DNA of 64,000 nt from Nipponacmea schrenckii (lineage: Eukaryota; Mollusca; Gastropoda; Lottiidae), in contig JAUJPP010000005.1 of the NCBI GenBank assembly GCA_030562195.1, positions 12,644,826-12,708,825 of the forward strand, in the 5' to 3' direction. This document shows positions 48,180 to 61,026 of the stretch, piece after piece. Both the position numbers and the translations under genes were made by a program. Each line of letters opens with the position of its first letter. Positions within the stretch are counted from its first letter, which is position 1. Under the pieces are notes generated by a model. That model made no database searches and was not told the origin of the DNA. It worked only from the letters and a program-made list of their open reading frames with translations.

Positions 48180-49580
48180 AATGTGTTCAAATTTCCACTT
48201 TTAAACACTTTAGTAGGTACAATTCTTGCCAGATTTGGACAAACATATTTATCATTATAACCTCAAGTTTTTATGAGGTCCACCACTTGGGAAAAATATC
48301 TCCGCCAAACATATATTGGTAAAGTTTCGTTTCAAAAATATTTAACTACAACGAGTGCATTACGCAACTTAAACGAGGACCATTAGATTCAGAAGAGTTG
48401 GCAATCTCTTAATTTCTCGACCAATCTAAATTTGTCAAGTCACATGATCTACAGCTTTTCTCCAGGTAACAAATTCGGCACCGTAGCTCAAATTTAAGAA
48501 TATGTCTGAAATTTCAGTCTGGACAATATTTAGAGATCCTTAGGAATAATCATGCTCGTATCTTAAAGCAATAGCTTTTTAGAAGGTATTCTAATCTTCA
48601 ATCTTATCAATGTATTTCGATGTTAAATCACCTTATTTATTATAATCTTCTATTAGCAGATGAATATTAATCTACTTTATCAGTATTATTAATTAATATT
48701 GTATGGAACTCATATCATAATTGATGTTGATATCAAAGGAGATATTTAAGTCGTATATAGATGATATTTGTTTAAATGAATCTATATTTTATGGACATCT
48801 GAGCCTAGGTCTACTTACAATCTCAATCTTATGGACACAGTAAATGGCACCACCTACATAAATTGGCAGTGGCTAGAAGAAATTTCTAGTCATAATAAAT
48901 TATAGAATGGTATAAATGTTTCTTAGTAAATTTGTGTTCAAAGATTGAGCATTGACAAACGAAACTGATGGGACTGTAAATCATGTGTATCAGAATATCC
49001 TCCTATAAATATCTAAACAAATACATGCTGGTAATAAAAACTATTTTCTCACTGCTAAGATAATTTATACGATTATTAATAATCAACAAATGTATCTATA
49101 AAACTGTCCATTATTTAGATTCGAGGATGAAATATTTTTAAGTAGAGCTTTAAAAGACGTCGTATGTTTAGAAACTGTAAAGGTTTATATATTCCCATTT
49201 AGAAAGAATAATAAGAAACTAACAGACGTGGTAAGAAAGTCGCTAGACGACAAAATTAACAACATAATAAAACTTTAATAGATGATTTCGTTTATGATCA
49301 CATTGTCTGATAACAAACACTTTGCTTGAATCTCTTTTTATATACCGGTACAGTCCTGCGATGGAACAAATACTACATTAAAGTTATATGAACAAGTAGT
49401 TTTAGATCGGCAAGGTTGTTTTCCTCTGCTAATCTTCGTTTGATTCATTAACTGGGCGAGAATTTTGTAATCTATATTTCAAAAGATCATAGTAGGCGCT
49501 TGTAAGGAGTCTTGTAGAAGAAAAAGTAAGAAACATTCAAAGCTTGACAAAGAGTATCATCTGGAAAGCTACTTAAGTAT
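48180..49580. other. intergenic, no feature recognised
   Basis: Strongly AT-rich sequence, dense in stop codons on both strands. No repeat or gene found. Confidence 0.45.
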
Positions 49581-49589
49581 TACTTAACG

Positions 49590-50620
49590 ACAACCAATGG
49601 CAAGATATACCGTATTATGAGCCATACCAAAATCATATACAATACAACCCTGTATCCAATCGAGCCATACCACCTTTACGAATCGTCAACCACGTACCAT
49701 CCCACAACATTATGTTCCACACATCGCCGACCCACGTATAATCAAGCCTACCCACCAAGAGATAACCGTCGCACAAACCAATAGCCGAAGCCACCACCAG
49801 CCTACCAGTGCCTACTCAGAAGGAGGAATAATCCTAATAAGTTTAAGTTTAATCCCTACCTTCTCGAAGGAAGGCCTATGTGTGTTACCTTCCAGTTGGA
49901 TAGTTTTATCTGTCCATCAATGAAAACCTCACCTGTTGACGAGAATATTAGATCCCTAAACCAGGCATGATTCTTTAAGGTAAGGCGGATTTAATCCTCC
50001 ACTACCAAACTACCCTTCGACAGAAGCTGATTAACTCATATTCATCACTTTTAGCCAATTACGTGCCTTGTACTACCCAGTCCAAATCCAGCTAACACAG
50101 GTAAACGCTCACGGTACCACTTTACTTTTTTTGATTCATCTTCTAAACCTCCAGAGTCTCCACGTTGTTCGGCCTCCACCAACCTATTTTCCTTTTTGCG
50201 CTTATTTAAAGCAGCAAAGCCCCACCACCGTCACCAACCAAATCGAGTCGTAAATTTTCATCCAGACCAACTCTTCAAACCCGATCACAATCAGTATCCA
50301 CATGCTGCCTTCTGATCAAACCGCTATCAGAACATGGAATCACCCTGCACAGGGGCTCATTTCACCCAAAGCATACCCTTTCTGGAATATTCAGAGGTTT
50401 GACGATTCCATCGAATTTGCACAAGATCAATTGATTTCAACCAAGCTTGTACGACTGGCTTCTCTTAACTGAAAGAGAAGGGATATTCTAAACGATTTGT
50501 TCTACCTAAGTGGAGATAGCAGACTTTATGCCAAAATATCGCCAGGTTTATGGAGAGGCTTCAAATTCCTTCAAGCTAGGAAAGTCCAATGTTTCGAAAT
50601 ACAAGACCAACAGGACTGAA
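49590..50620 (+). pseudogene. C-rich, stop-poor stretch, possible degraded coding sequence
   Basis: About 1 kb differs sharply from its AT-rich surroundings: it is rich in cca, acc and caa words and poor in stops on the plus strand. The last part reads open apart from one TGA, with pieces such as YPFWNIQRFDDSIEFAQDQL and then LNDLFYLSGDSRLYAKISPG. Several frames would be needed to read the whole. It could be a decayed retroelement ORF or an old gene. I recognise no domain. Confidence 0.3.
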
Positions 50621-50639
50621 TACTCATGATATATATGCA

Positions 50640-52750
50640 CCCTTCAAGAGAAATTACTCCATGTCTTTAAACAAAAGATATATTCATAATGTACATGATC
50701 AGTGTTGACATTTTCATTCTACTGGAAAATTTGAGACCATCCAGGAAACTCGAATTTCGTGAAATTGAAATATAATTATAGACCTTATTCTAGTAGCAAA
50801 AAATTGTTAGATTAGGACTTTTAGAAGTTGTTGATAATTGAACAATTTCCTTTGAGTACCTCAAAAGCTATCAAACAGGAGCATTTTTTCATTAACTTTC
50901 AAGTACTCCCTGCTGATGAGATAATTAGGGAAAAGGCAAATTTGGCAGCACCACAAATTATAACTTATCATCGTTGGTGGAAAATCTTATTTTCTCAAAT
51001 AACTTGCTGAAATAGCATTTCCCCTCAATGAAAATAATCAAAATGTCATCTTCTGTTATCAAAGAAATTCAGAAATAGAAAATTGTTTATCCAAATGTAA
51101 ATTTATATTTAAAGACATATTCTAAAGCTCGTCTTTTTTTAGCGCTAGGTCAACTTATTGAAAAGATTAAAGTGTAAAATATCAATCAAATATTGATTCT
51201 TATAAAAGCGTTTAATTAATAGTTCGTAAACTAAAGCCATAATCCCTGAATAAGAAGAGCACTTTCGAAAACGTGGTAAAAATATTGTTCAAAAGAAGTG
51301 GATGCGTGAAGGTTTACTGTTGAGGGTAATTGATATTAATATAATTATGTTAATATATAATATTTTCGTTTAATATCTACTACCAGTGGGCGTATATTTT
51401 CTTGCCAGACATGATATCTTTATGTTTCGCTTTAAAAATACTGATATGCACAAATATAATATTACATACAGGAGCTTTGTTACATTTTTAGATTTAATAA
51501 AAACAACATGATTCATAATGATTAAACTGTCCAGTTTCTTTTCAATACACTGAAAATAGCCCTTTTGTGCTCATAAAGTCAGGGGCAATAACTCCACTAA
51601 AAAGCGTTCATCGAAAAATCGCCAATTTGAAACTTGTCCAAGATAACATTGTTCGATCAGCAGAGAAGACAAAAGAAACGGAAACAAAAAAATCAGTCAA
51701 TACAAATGAAATGAAATGGAGTTTTACGCCCTATCTTCTGCACAAGTCACTGCAATATAAAGACAATGTCTTCATTTTTTGTATTATAGAGAAAAGGATA
51801 ATTTCCCAGACTTTCCATAAACAGATCTTCAGCTTGTACTGACCATTCAGCTTACTCGTCAGTGAAAGAGAATAAAGGAGGAAGGTTGTTTGTGCGAAAC
51901 CCACGCTAAACCTTTGGAATGTGAACAGATATTCAGTTTTATTACAGTAGCGGGTATGTCATGTTTTATCGCATTTATAACATGCAATTCGTGGGGTCGA
52001 AAGCATTAATTACAAATGCCACAAAAAGAATTTGTAGCACAAAATACTTATGAAAACTCAACCACTTTGAGCTATTAGCTGTCTTGCTTTTGTAAGTACA
52101 TGTGCCTTTTAAAACTTTGATGGGAAAATATAGGTTTTGAAGTGACGCATGGAAAACTACTTTCACTACAATGAGCTTTTTCGATCTGGAACTTTATCAT
52201 TTTGAACTATAATTTTCATCAATCAATGTTAAAGATTTTGACATATCAAAATCACCAGAACGTGTATTTCAGTGAATAAATTACGAGAATTGTTCAATAG
52301 AAGTAGATTATTGTTCATGTGATAGATTTTCCCAAGGTAAAAGTGGACAAATTTAGATCGAAACATTACTAATTTAGCTAATGACGTGTATTTGATTGAG
52401 TTTATAATAGTAATATTTCTTTCCAAATCCGAACAAATCAATATTGTCTTTAGTAACTGCCTAGACACAAGTTGATCTGAACAAAGTTGACTTATAAATC
52501 ATAATGTTTTTTACCTCATTCTTCAAGGCCCATGCTAAAATACAAACTCTCGCTTTCCAGACTTTTTTCTTCGACATCTCTCCATTTTCCCGACATTCAT
52601 GCACTTCTCTCCTTCTTGCAAACCGGGAGTGAACGTCGCACAGCAAAGTGAAGATACCATTTGGTGGTAAAAGTCAAGAGCAATAACTTTTGTTGAGGTC
52701 AAAATAAAGCCAAAGGACATTAAAGGTGCGCTCGATTGTTGTTTCAAGAA
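50640..52750. other. intergenic with minor repeat fragments
   Basis: It holds a short 'ccagtgggcgtatattttct' family fragment at about 51382-51420 and a SINE 3'-end fragment at about 51707-51750 (reverse-complement 'gttttacgccctatcttctg'). Nothing else is supported. Confidence 0.45.
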
Positions 52751-52825
52751 AATATAAAATAATGCAAAATAGATTTAACCCAGAGGCCCCATTTTGAGTT
52801 TTATAAAAGTTAGCCATATCAATAT

Positions 52826-53725
52826 GGCGGCTAATCCGTTACTTCCGGTTTTGATTTTTTTTTATTCTAATATCATTAAATAACCGATTCTAGCAACATG
52901 CAAAAATTATTTTTCAGTGCAAAATTCAACTATAAAAGAAAATAACATCAAAACTGGAAGTGATATCAAAATTCTAAAAATCAATTATAGTTTCCAATCT
53001 AAATGTCTATATATCTGTAAATTTTCAAATCGATCGAAATAAAATTGTAGAAGGTGACAAAACCGCAAAAATTAAATGAAAAAAGTCATCCACAAAGTCC
53101 AAAATTTTAATCGTTTGTAAGTGCTATCTTATAAACAGATAGTGAAAGTAATAAACATAACAAAAATGCGATCAAAATAGAAAGAAAACTAGCTTCGCAA
53201 ATGAGAAAAAAATCTAAAGTTAGTCATAGCGTCGTACGTCATTTCCGGTTGGACAAAATGGCGTGAAAATTTAGTCTCGTGGCTTTTACGGAAACATTTC
53301 GAACACAAAGTACTGCAGAAATCGATTGCCAAGCAAAAAATAATTCATTGCATAAAAGGCTTGACATCAAAATCGATACCAAGCAACTATGCTAGTGGTT
53401 ATATAGGAGTAACATATACAATGTTAGCAGACGATACACCAACATAACACCTTTATCCGGTCTAATTAATAGGAATTTTCTTGCTACTTTTTGCACAAAT
53501 CTTCTTTATGCATATTTTATACATTAATTTATAGATTTGAATTTATACATTTTAATTCTTTTTAGATTTTTTATATATTTTATTTTTTATTACTGTTTGA
53601 ATTTTTCAAGAATCAAAAGTATATATTGAGTGACCTTGACCTTCAATTAGCTTGAAATTTTCAATGTAGAATGTCCTTGACCTAAGTATGCCTTTATTGG
53701 TTGACAGACTGTAACTTCCGGTTTT
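52826..53725. promoter_or_regulatory. cluster of ETS/YY1-like motifs without a gene
   Basis: CTTCCGG or TTTCCGG occurs near 52851, 53246 and 53714. The first two have ATGGCGGC or AATGGCG within about 30 bp. This resembles the motif pair before PHB2. No downstream exon is recognised, so function is uncertain. Confidence 0.25.
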
Positions 53726-54474
53726 GTAGACATCTCGAATGAGGATCTAACACTATTTTATTATTCCCCTTCAATATGGATTTTAAAATCCAAAAGGACT
53801 TGATTTTCTCTATTCAAGGATATGTGACATGGATGGTTTAATACAAAATTATAAATGGTTTGGCAAATTTAAACAAAATTATAATTTGGCTGCTAAAATA
53901 AGAGATTTTTATGGTTACCATGATTGACAGGTGTTAAAAGAGGGTTATACAAGGATGATAATAAAACTGTTGATTTAAACTTCTCACACCGAGGTTTTTG
54001 AGCCATACATTACAAATAGCATCCACCTTTGTCAAATTAATTCAAGTTCAGGCTGAAATACAATCGTTGGTGAAACAATAAATAGGTAATAAGTAATAAG
54101 TATAAAAAATGTATCAATATAAGAGAATGCTATCAATCCAAAAATGATAATGAAGAACTGACCCAACCGTGAGTCATTAGCTCGTAACGACTGTCTCAAC
54201 AGTGCGGCTTTAGCTTTATCGCACACTGTGCAACTTCGGTTAACTTGTTTGCTGAATTGAACAAGTCATGAGACTTATCGTGTGAATGCAAGCATCGGCG
54301 TGTCTTCAAATTTGATAACAGAACTGATCGGAGGAATTATTCAAATTCAAAAGACGCAGCTGAAATTACCAGCATACGATGAGATTTCAGATACTTGTGG
54401 CGATTGGCTAAGCTATTGACTCGCGTGTGCACAAGCCTTATTCCACCTGCAAGGAACAATAGAAAAGCACGATG

Positions 54475-54606
54475 TAGTATGCAGGTTTACATCCTACCAA
54501 ACACGCTGTAGTATGCAGGTTTTACGTCCTACCAAACACATTCCGGTAGTATGCAGGTGTACATCCTCACAAACACAACCTACCAGATACCCTATAGTAT
54601 GCAGGT
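54475..54606 (+). repeat. minisatellite of 'gtagtatgcaggtttacatc' units, left part
   Basis: About four units of 34 to 49 bp, each starting 'gtagtatgcaggt'. The array resumes at 56374, beyond the inserted retroelement. Confidence 0.75.
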
Positions 54607-56373
54607 GGTAGTGGTAATTGACGAGTTAACGTTTGCTTCCAGCAATTGCTGATGTCGCAAACTAGGTAGTTGCACTTTGGTGATCGTTGGTAGTGGATTT
54701 AGAAAACTGTTGGTTTGGTGGTGGTTTGAGAAATCATACGATCTGGTCGGAACGAATGTCATGGCGGTGAAACTCGGCCCTGAATGGTGTGTAGTGAGTG
54801 ACTCAGTCTTCTACATTCTTCCAAAACTCGTTGTGATCATGGTGGTTATTGTTGGTGGTTGTCGGTTTGGTTTGGTTTGGTTTGGTTTGATTATCTGTCT
54901 GTGATTGGAAGAGTTGAAGACCTAAAAGAAAAAAAGAAAAGGAGAAGTGAGAAAGGCGAGAAATAGAGAAGAAAGCTTTCACAAAAAAAATAAGATAAGA
55001 TAACGGCTGGTTCTGTGTAGTTAAGGGATAGCCATACTATGGCGTCCCTAATGGCAAGTATTTCTGCGAGGAACACTGAGCAGTGAGGAGGTATCCTTTT
55101 TCCAACTTTAATGCCTTTTGCCGGTATGGACAAACCGTAACCTGTAGCTGTGCTACTTTTGGAGCCATCGGTGTAGATCTTCAAATGGTCGGCGAACTTG
55201 GAGTCGATGAGGTCAAGAGCGTGAGCTCTTGCTGCCACTGGGTTCACGTGCTTGCTGGATCAGCTCGGTGTTGACTGTTGGATTGGTAACCTTCCAAAAA
55301 GGAGTATCTGATAGGTGTCGTTGGCTGATGGTAACTTGATCGAGCTGGTGCTCTCTCAAGAGATCAGTGGTGGCTTGTCCGTACGAGATACCCCGATTTA
55401 TCTGGTTCTTTCCGACACGAGTGAATCTTTTGATGCTTGAATACGTTGGACAGCTAACAGACAAATACTGAAGTTTTCCCCAGAATTTGAGATAGAGTTC
55501 CTCCCTCCGAAGAGAAAGGGGTTTCTCTCCCGCCTCCTGAAGTATTGCTTCATTCTTTGTACCGATAACTGCCCTGGTGGCAATATGTATGGCTTTCATC
55601 TGTAGGGTGTCCAGTTTCTTCAGAGTGGTATTACAGGCTGTACCATAGGCGATGCAACCATAATCTATAACTGAGCGAACCAATGACCTGTACATCATCA
55701 TTAAAGCTTCTCTGTTTGCTCCCCATGTGGTACCTGAAACATAACGCATAACATTTAAGATTTTTGATGATCGATGACAAATATAGTCGATGTGTTTACT
55801 CCAACTGAGCTTATGGTCAAAGTACATGCCAAGGAACTTTACTGTTTTTTCCTGCCTAATTTTCACTCCATTCAATCTTAGGTCAATACCGTTGTGGTCC
55901 GTTCGCCTGCTGCAGAGCATCCCGACGGTTTTAGCTTCCGAAATAATGAAGCCCCAGTCGTTTGCCCATTTTGGCAACTTGGTTCAGAGCAGTTTGCATG
56001 CGACTTTTCACGGTGTTGAGGTTATTGTGACCTGTCCACAAGGAACTATCATCTACATATAAGGCCGTGCTAACCGATTGGTCCTTACTATGCACATAGT
56101 CCCGTGCAAGATCGTTTATCATGATGCTAAAAAGGGTAGGGCTGATAACAGATCCTTGGGGGGTTCCATTTTCCAATGAGTGCTTCTCACTGATCGAATT
56201 GGCGACGTTGACTTGTATCTGGCGATCCTTTAGAAAGTCTTGGATCCACCGGAACATACGCCCCTTGATGCCAAGATTGCTAAGTTTAAAAAGTAAACCA
56301 TCGACCCATACTAAGTCGAAGACTTTGGATAAATCCAGAAATACTGCACTGAAGTAATTCTTCTTTCCTAGGT
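54607..56373 (-). mobile_element. truncated non-LTR retrotransposon (RT plus partial RNase H)
   Basis: It is read on the minus strand from 56373. It starts abruptly inside the reverse transcriptase (FLDLSKVFDLVW), as 5'-truncated LINE insertions do. It ends at 54607 with the same tail ('ttgctggaagcaaacgttaa' and ACC-like repeats) as the 43-bp insert at 30466. 'gtatgcaggt' lies at both outer edges (54597-54606 and 56374-56383), consistent with a target duplication, although the minisatellite target blurs this. The RNase H domain and the tail suggest an I-superfamily element. The endonuclease and ORF1 are absent. Confidence 0.82.
54990..56370 (-). pseudogene. reverse transcriptase/RNase H fragment, frameshifted
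   Basis: The RT part shows GTPQGSVISPTLFSIMINDL and the active-site motif YVDDSSLW, then the thumb-like region with TVKFLGMYFDHKLSWSKHI. The RNase H part starts with IYTDGSKSSTATGYGLS and has the AEILAIRDAI helix, then is lost near 55010. The reading frame changes near 55975 and again near 55240. Together with the missing ends, this shows an inactive copy. Confidence 0.88.
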
Positions 56374-56460
56374 GTATGCAGGTTTACATCCTACTAAATA
56401 CCTGTAGTATGCATGATTTACGTTCTAATACATTCCCCGAAAAATGTCCTGTAGTATACT
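56374..56460 (+). repeat. minisatellite of 'gtagtatgcaggtttacatc' units, right part
   Basis: It continues the array of 54475-54606 with diverged units ('ctgtagtatgcatgatttac'). Confidence 0.65.
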
Positions 56461-56469
56461 GTTCCTCAA

Positions 56470-57230
56470 ATATATATGCTATTATAGTTTGGACCAAACT
56501 GTTTGATGCTGTATTACATATATCACCTATCGATGTGTGTTTTTACATCCCTTAAAATATCCCACCCAACACCCTTTTGAAAATTTAATAAACAAATACA
56601 TGTAAAAAGAATATTTTTTCCTAGCCATAAGGCCAAGGAATCTAAAATTTCAATTATATAGGTTGTGTTAATTGATGATTTTTTCCAGTTACGTGAGCAT
56701 TAGTTTGTGACCATCCATATCATGATGAAGATTCTACACACTGTAAAAATTCACACCAGTGTAATATATCTGTATTGTTTAGAATAAACGATGTGACGAA
56801 TTGAGACTAATTCCATTGATTATTCGCGCTAAAACTGCCCTGTTGTCGACATCTCACATAGATATTGTTTCTAATCAACGCCACTTTCAATAGTTTTCAT
56901 TATTATATGACCCAGCTGGTCCGCCAGTGACGTCCCTCGATGCCAAACATCCAGATCAGATTTTATTTGATTGTCTTCTTTGGCCACTTTGCTGTGCACA
57001 GAATTTGATTGGTTCGGCACACAAGTAGTATTTTTCATTGCCGTATACAGGAGTACATGAGCATTTACGCCTCCACATTGCAGACTGTCCAGCACTCATT
57101 GACTTACAATAAGGCCTTCTTATAATTAGAAATTTTATAACCAAATTTTGAAAGGTTAAGACATTTAAATAAATTTCTTTGGGACACTTAAAACTTATGA
57201 AAATTTCGTTGTGGGCTGGTCTAGAAAGTT
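56470..57230. other. intergenic, no feature recognised
   Basis: The open frames near 56.9-57.1 kb have no family similarity or splice context. Confidence 0.4.
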
Positions 57231-57239
57231 TTAATAGTT

Positions 57240-58870
57240 AATATTAGTGAGTAGTATGATGTCAAACTAGTAGTAGAAATTAGTTTGATGTCAAACTGTT
57301 AATGGTAAATCGTATGATTTCAGAGCAGTATTTGTAAGTAGTATGATGGAAATATAGACAATGTTAAGTGTGAAGAAACATAGATCATATATATAACTGG
57401 CAAACGAGAGGTAGTAAGTAGTATAGTCAAACTGGTGATAGTAATTAGTATGCTGTCAACCTATCAATGGTAAGTCAAATGGTATCAAGCTAATAGTGAT
57501 AAGAAGTGGCGGCAAGCGTTTATTGATAACTAGAAAGTGGTAGAGTATCAAGCTCGTAATGGTAAATAGTATGGTGTCCAACTAGTAATGACAAATTGTA
57601 TAAGTCAGGCTATTATTAGTAGTGGTAATGGTACGGTATCAAGTGTTAAGTGATAACTAGTAGTAAGTGGTATGGTAACAGGCTACTATTAGTAATGGTA
57701 AGTAGTACGGTATCAAGTGTTAAGTGATAACTAGTAGTAAGTGGTATGGTATCAGGCTATTGTTAGTAATGGTAAGTAGTACGGTATCAAGTGTTAAGTG
57801 ATAACTAGTAGTAAATGGTAGGGTCAAGCTTGTAATGGTAAGTAGTGTGGTTTCCAACTAATAATAATAGTAGTAGTGGTATGGTATCAGGCTTGTAATA
57901 GCAAGTAGTGTGGTGTCCAATTAGTCATGAAAATAATAGTAGTAGTTGCATGGTATCAGACTTGTAATAGTAAGTAGTGTGGTGTCCAACTAGTCATGAA
58001 AATAATAGTAGTAGTGATATGGTATCAGATTTGTAATAGTAAGTAGTGTGGTGTCCAACTAGTCATGAAAATAATAGTAGTAGTGGTATGGTATCAGGCT
58101 AGTAATGGTAGGTTGTGTGGTGTCCAACTAGTCATGAAAATAATAGTAGTAGTGGTATGGTATCAGGCTAGTAATGGTAGGTTGTGTGGTTTCCAACTAG
58201 TCATGCAAATAATATTAGTAGTGGTATGGTATCAGACTTGTAATAGTAAGTAGTGTGGTGTCCAACTAGTCATGAAAATAATAGTAGTAGTGGTATGGTA
58301 TCAGATTTGTAATAGTAAGTTGTGTGGTGTCCAACTAGTCATGAAAATAATAGTAGTAGTGGTATGGTATCAGACTTGTAATGGTAAGTAGTGTGGTGTC
58401 CAACTAGTCATGAAAATAATAGTAGTAGTGGTATGGTATCAGGCTAGTAATGGTAAGTTGTGTGGTGTCCAACTACTAATGACAAAATAATAGTAGTAGT
58501 GGTATGGTATCAGGCTAGTAATGGTAAGTAGTGTGGTGTCCAACTAGTCATGAAAATAATAGTAGTAGTGGTATTGTATCAGGCTTGTAATAGTACGTAG
58601 CGTGGTGTCCATCTAGTCATGAAAATAATAGTAGTAGTGGTATGGTATCAGGCTAGTAATGGTAGGTTGTGTGGTGTCCAACTAGTCATGAAAATAATAG
58701 TAGTAGTGGTATGGTATCAGGCTAGTAATGGTAAGTTGTGTGGTGTCCAACTAGTAATGACAAAATAATAGTAGTAGTGGTATGGTATCAGGCTAGTAAT
58801 GGTAAGTTGTGTGGTGTCCAACTAGTAATGACAAATAATAGTAGTACATGTAGTGGTAAGGTATCAAGAT
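57240..58870 (+). repeat. minisatellite, 69-bp unit, about 14 good copies
   Basis: From about 57840 the unit of 69 bp repeats cleanly: 'gtagtggtatggtatcaggc', then 'tagtaatggtaagttgtgtg', 'gtgtccaactagtcatgaaa' and 'ataata'. From 57240 to 57840 the units are degenerate, with shorter words such as 'gtaagtagtatgg'. Because 69 is a multiple of three, one frame encodes a 23-residue repeated peptide for a few units. I take this as incidental. Confidence 0.92.
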
Positions 58871-58899
58871 ACTGTTGGAAACGTTGTGTATTATTGTTA

Positions 58900-60830
58900 T
58901 GAAATTGAGGAGTAGTATACCGTAAAACGGTGTTCATTATTCATGAGATTCCTACCCCTAAATGTCGCTAAAAGATTATTGGTAAGTAGTGTAATGTATG
59001 GTGGCCAATTAGATTCGACTGATAAAAGCTTGAAACTGTCTGCATCCTGAACATACAATGATTGATTTTCATGTCTTAAAACGTGTATATCCTGCCAACA
59101 TTAAAATTTAAACAAGTTTAACATGATAACAGCGCTTAAAAGAAAGTAACCTTATCAATTTTCCATTTGAAATCCATTAAAAAGAATTTTTAAAAACATT
59201 CAGAACAAAGACATAATAGGTAGGTAAATACACGACAAATTATTTATTTGTATTTCTATAGTGACTTTTTAACTAGTTGAATACAAATCTATTATTATTT
59301 ACAAGTTCTATAGTAAACTTGGCTGATTCGATATGAATCTTGCTTATATAAAAACGAAGATTTAAAAATGAGTAAAAGGAAGTTATATAAATAGATATTA
59401 AAATAATTGTATAATACAATATAAATCACGTGTATATCGGCTAAAGCGCTGTCGTCAAATGACTAGTCACATGAGTTTACGTGCAAATGACGGTAAATGA
59501 ATGTTCTCTTAGAAACATAAAATGTTGGTTATTATTCTATAAAAAAAAGGTAATACATCATTTCCAAAGTTTGTAAGTACATCAGTCAGGCGTTAAAGGT
59601 CATTATCCGTGCTGCATCTAAAATTGTTGAAGTCTGTTGGTTATTTGCATTCGTATCAGCGCCTCCACGGTCTGTTGCTACTTACCTTCCACAAGGAAGG
59701 TCATCTTTATTATATTCATTCATTCCCAATGCCTGATCTTAAATGCTTTGACCTTCCTTATTAAGACATGGATCTTAAAAGTAATTCGCTGCAGACCAAG
59801 TCATTATTGTCTTAATCAGCTCATATCTCATACTCTGTACAATTATCACACCATCAACACAATTAAGGCTGCAGACTTAAGGTGTGTGAAGCGAACAATT
59901 AGCAAAACAGAACCCAAAATTCTCAACCATTGATCCATACCACCACAATACTAACAAATCAACATCAAACCAATTTACATTAATAAATAATTTCTTCAAT
60001 TAATTATGCTACTAGTATATAACTGATTTTTTTGATTGAAATATTGACCACGTTTGCAAAGTTTTCAAAAATCAATTTATCAAAGTCGTACTGTGTAATG
60101 AAGACATTTAGTTATACGACAATCAAAGACAATTTTTTATCAAGAAAAAAAAACTCATTATATTTCTTAACGTTTTTTTATTTCAATTAAATTCCAGAAG
60201 TGAACCAAAAGAAGAAAAAAAAAATAAACATCCTACAGCGACATTGCTATAAAATTACCCTTGTTAAATACAAAACGTGATTAACAGCTTGTATTCATGT
60301 TTGTACCTGTTATTGTAGAAGGAGATCTGAAAATTTAAAATTGCAAGTTTTTGCCATTTGAGTCTGGATTGCTAGCAGAAGGCGTAGGCCTACTATTAAA
60401 GAATAATGTCACAAAATTATACGCGATGAATTATTTTTATTCAAATTAAATCGATTAGGGGACAAAATATCACCAGCTTATTTATTACGCTTCCAGATTT
60501 CTTGAAAATAACGTCAAATTGTTCACAGTAAGTAATCGTATTCATTTGGTCATGAGGTCATATGGGAAATAGGTATATATGTAACAACCACAACGGACAT
60601 TGATAACAGTAAATTGGTAACAGTTCCTGAGTCACAAAATAAATTAATCTCATTTGGCAAACTGTATCAAAACAATATCTTGATTAAACCAAACTAAGTG
60701 AACTCTATGGCAACAGTTAACCTCTGTTATCAATTTTCCGCGAAACAATTCTTTTTTTTAGAAAAATTTGCTATGACCAAAATTTCTACATTGGTTGTGA
60801 TTAGATGGCCAATTGTGGTCTAATACATAC
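58900..60830. other. intergenic, no feature recognised
   Basis: AT-rich sequence. A frame of 98 codons near 59.64-59.93 kb shows no similarity or splice context and is not called. Confidence 0.45.
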
Positions 60831-60837
60831 AAGCCAG

Positions 60838-61019
60838 TCTAATTAAAATATAAACCTAACGTTCGTTCGTAGTTTATTAGTTTCGTTTCGAATGTTTTTA
60901 TTAGCTATTGGCTTTGTACGTAACCACTACAGTAATTTCGTACAAAGCCAATAGCTTATAAAAACATTCGAAATGAAACTAATAAAATACGAACGAAAGT
61001 TAGGTCTATATTTGAATTA
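60838..61019. mobile_element. palindromic MITE-like element
   Basis: The left arm at 60838-60922 and the right arm at 60938-61019 are near-perfect inverted copies. They run through 'aacctaac', 'cgttcgt', 'tttattagtttc' and 'agctattggctttgtacg', with a loop of about 15 nt. A deletion derivative is at 2626-2724. Confidence 0.85.
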
Positions 61020-61026
61020 TACTGCA

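Noticed and set aside
58065..58253. open frame with 23-residue repeats
   Set aside because: The period of the 69-bp array explains it, and neighbouring units break the frame.
59637..59933. 98-codon open frame
   Set aside because: No similarity, no splice context and no coding-like composition was seen.
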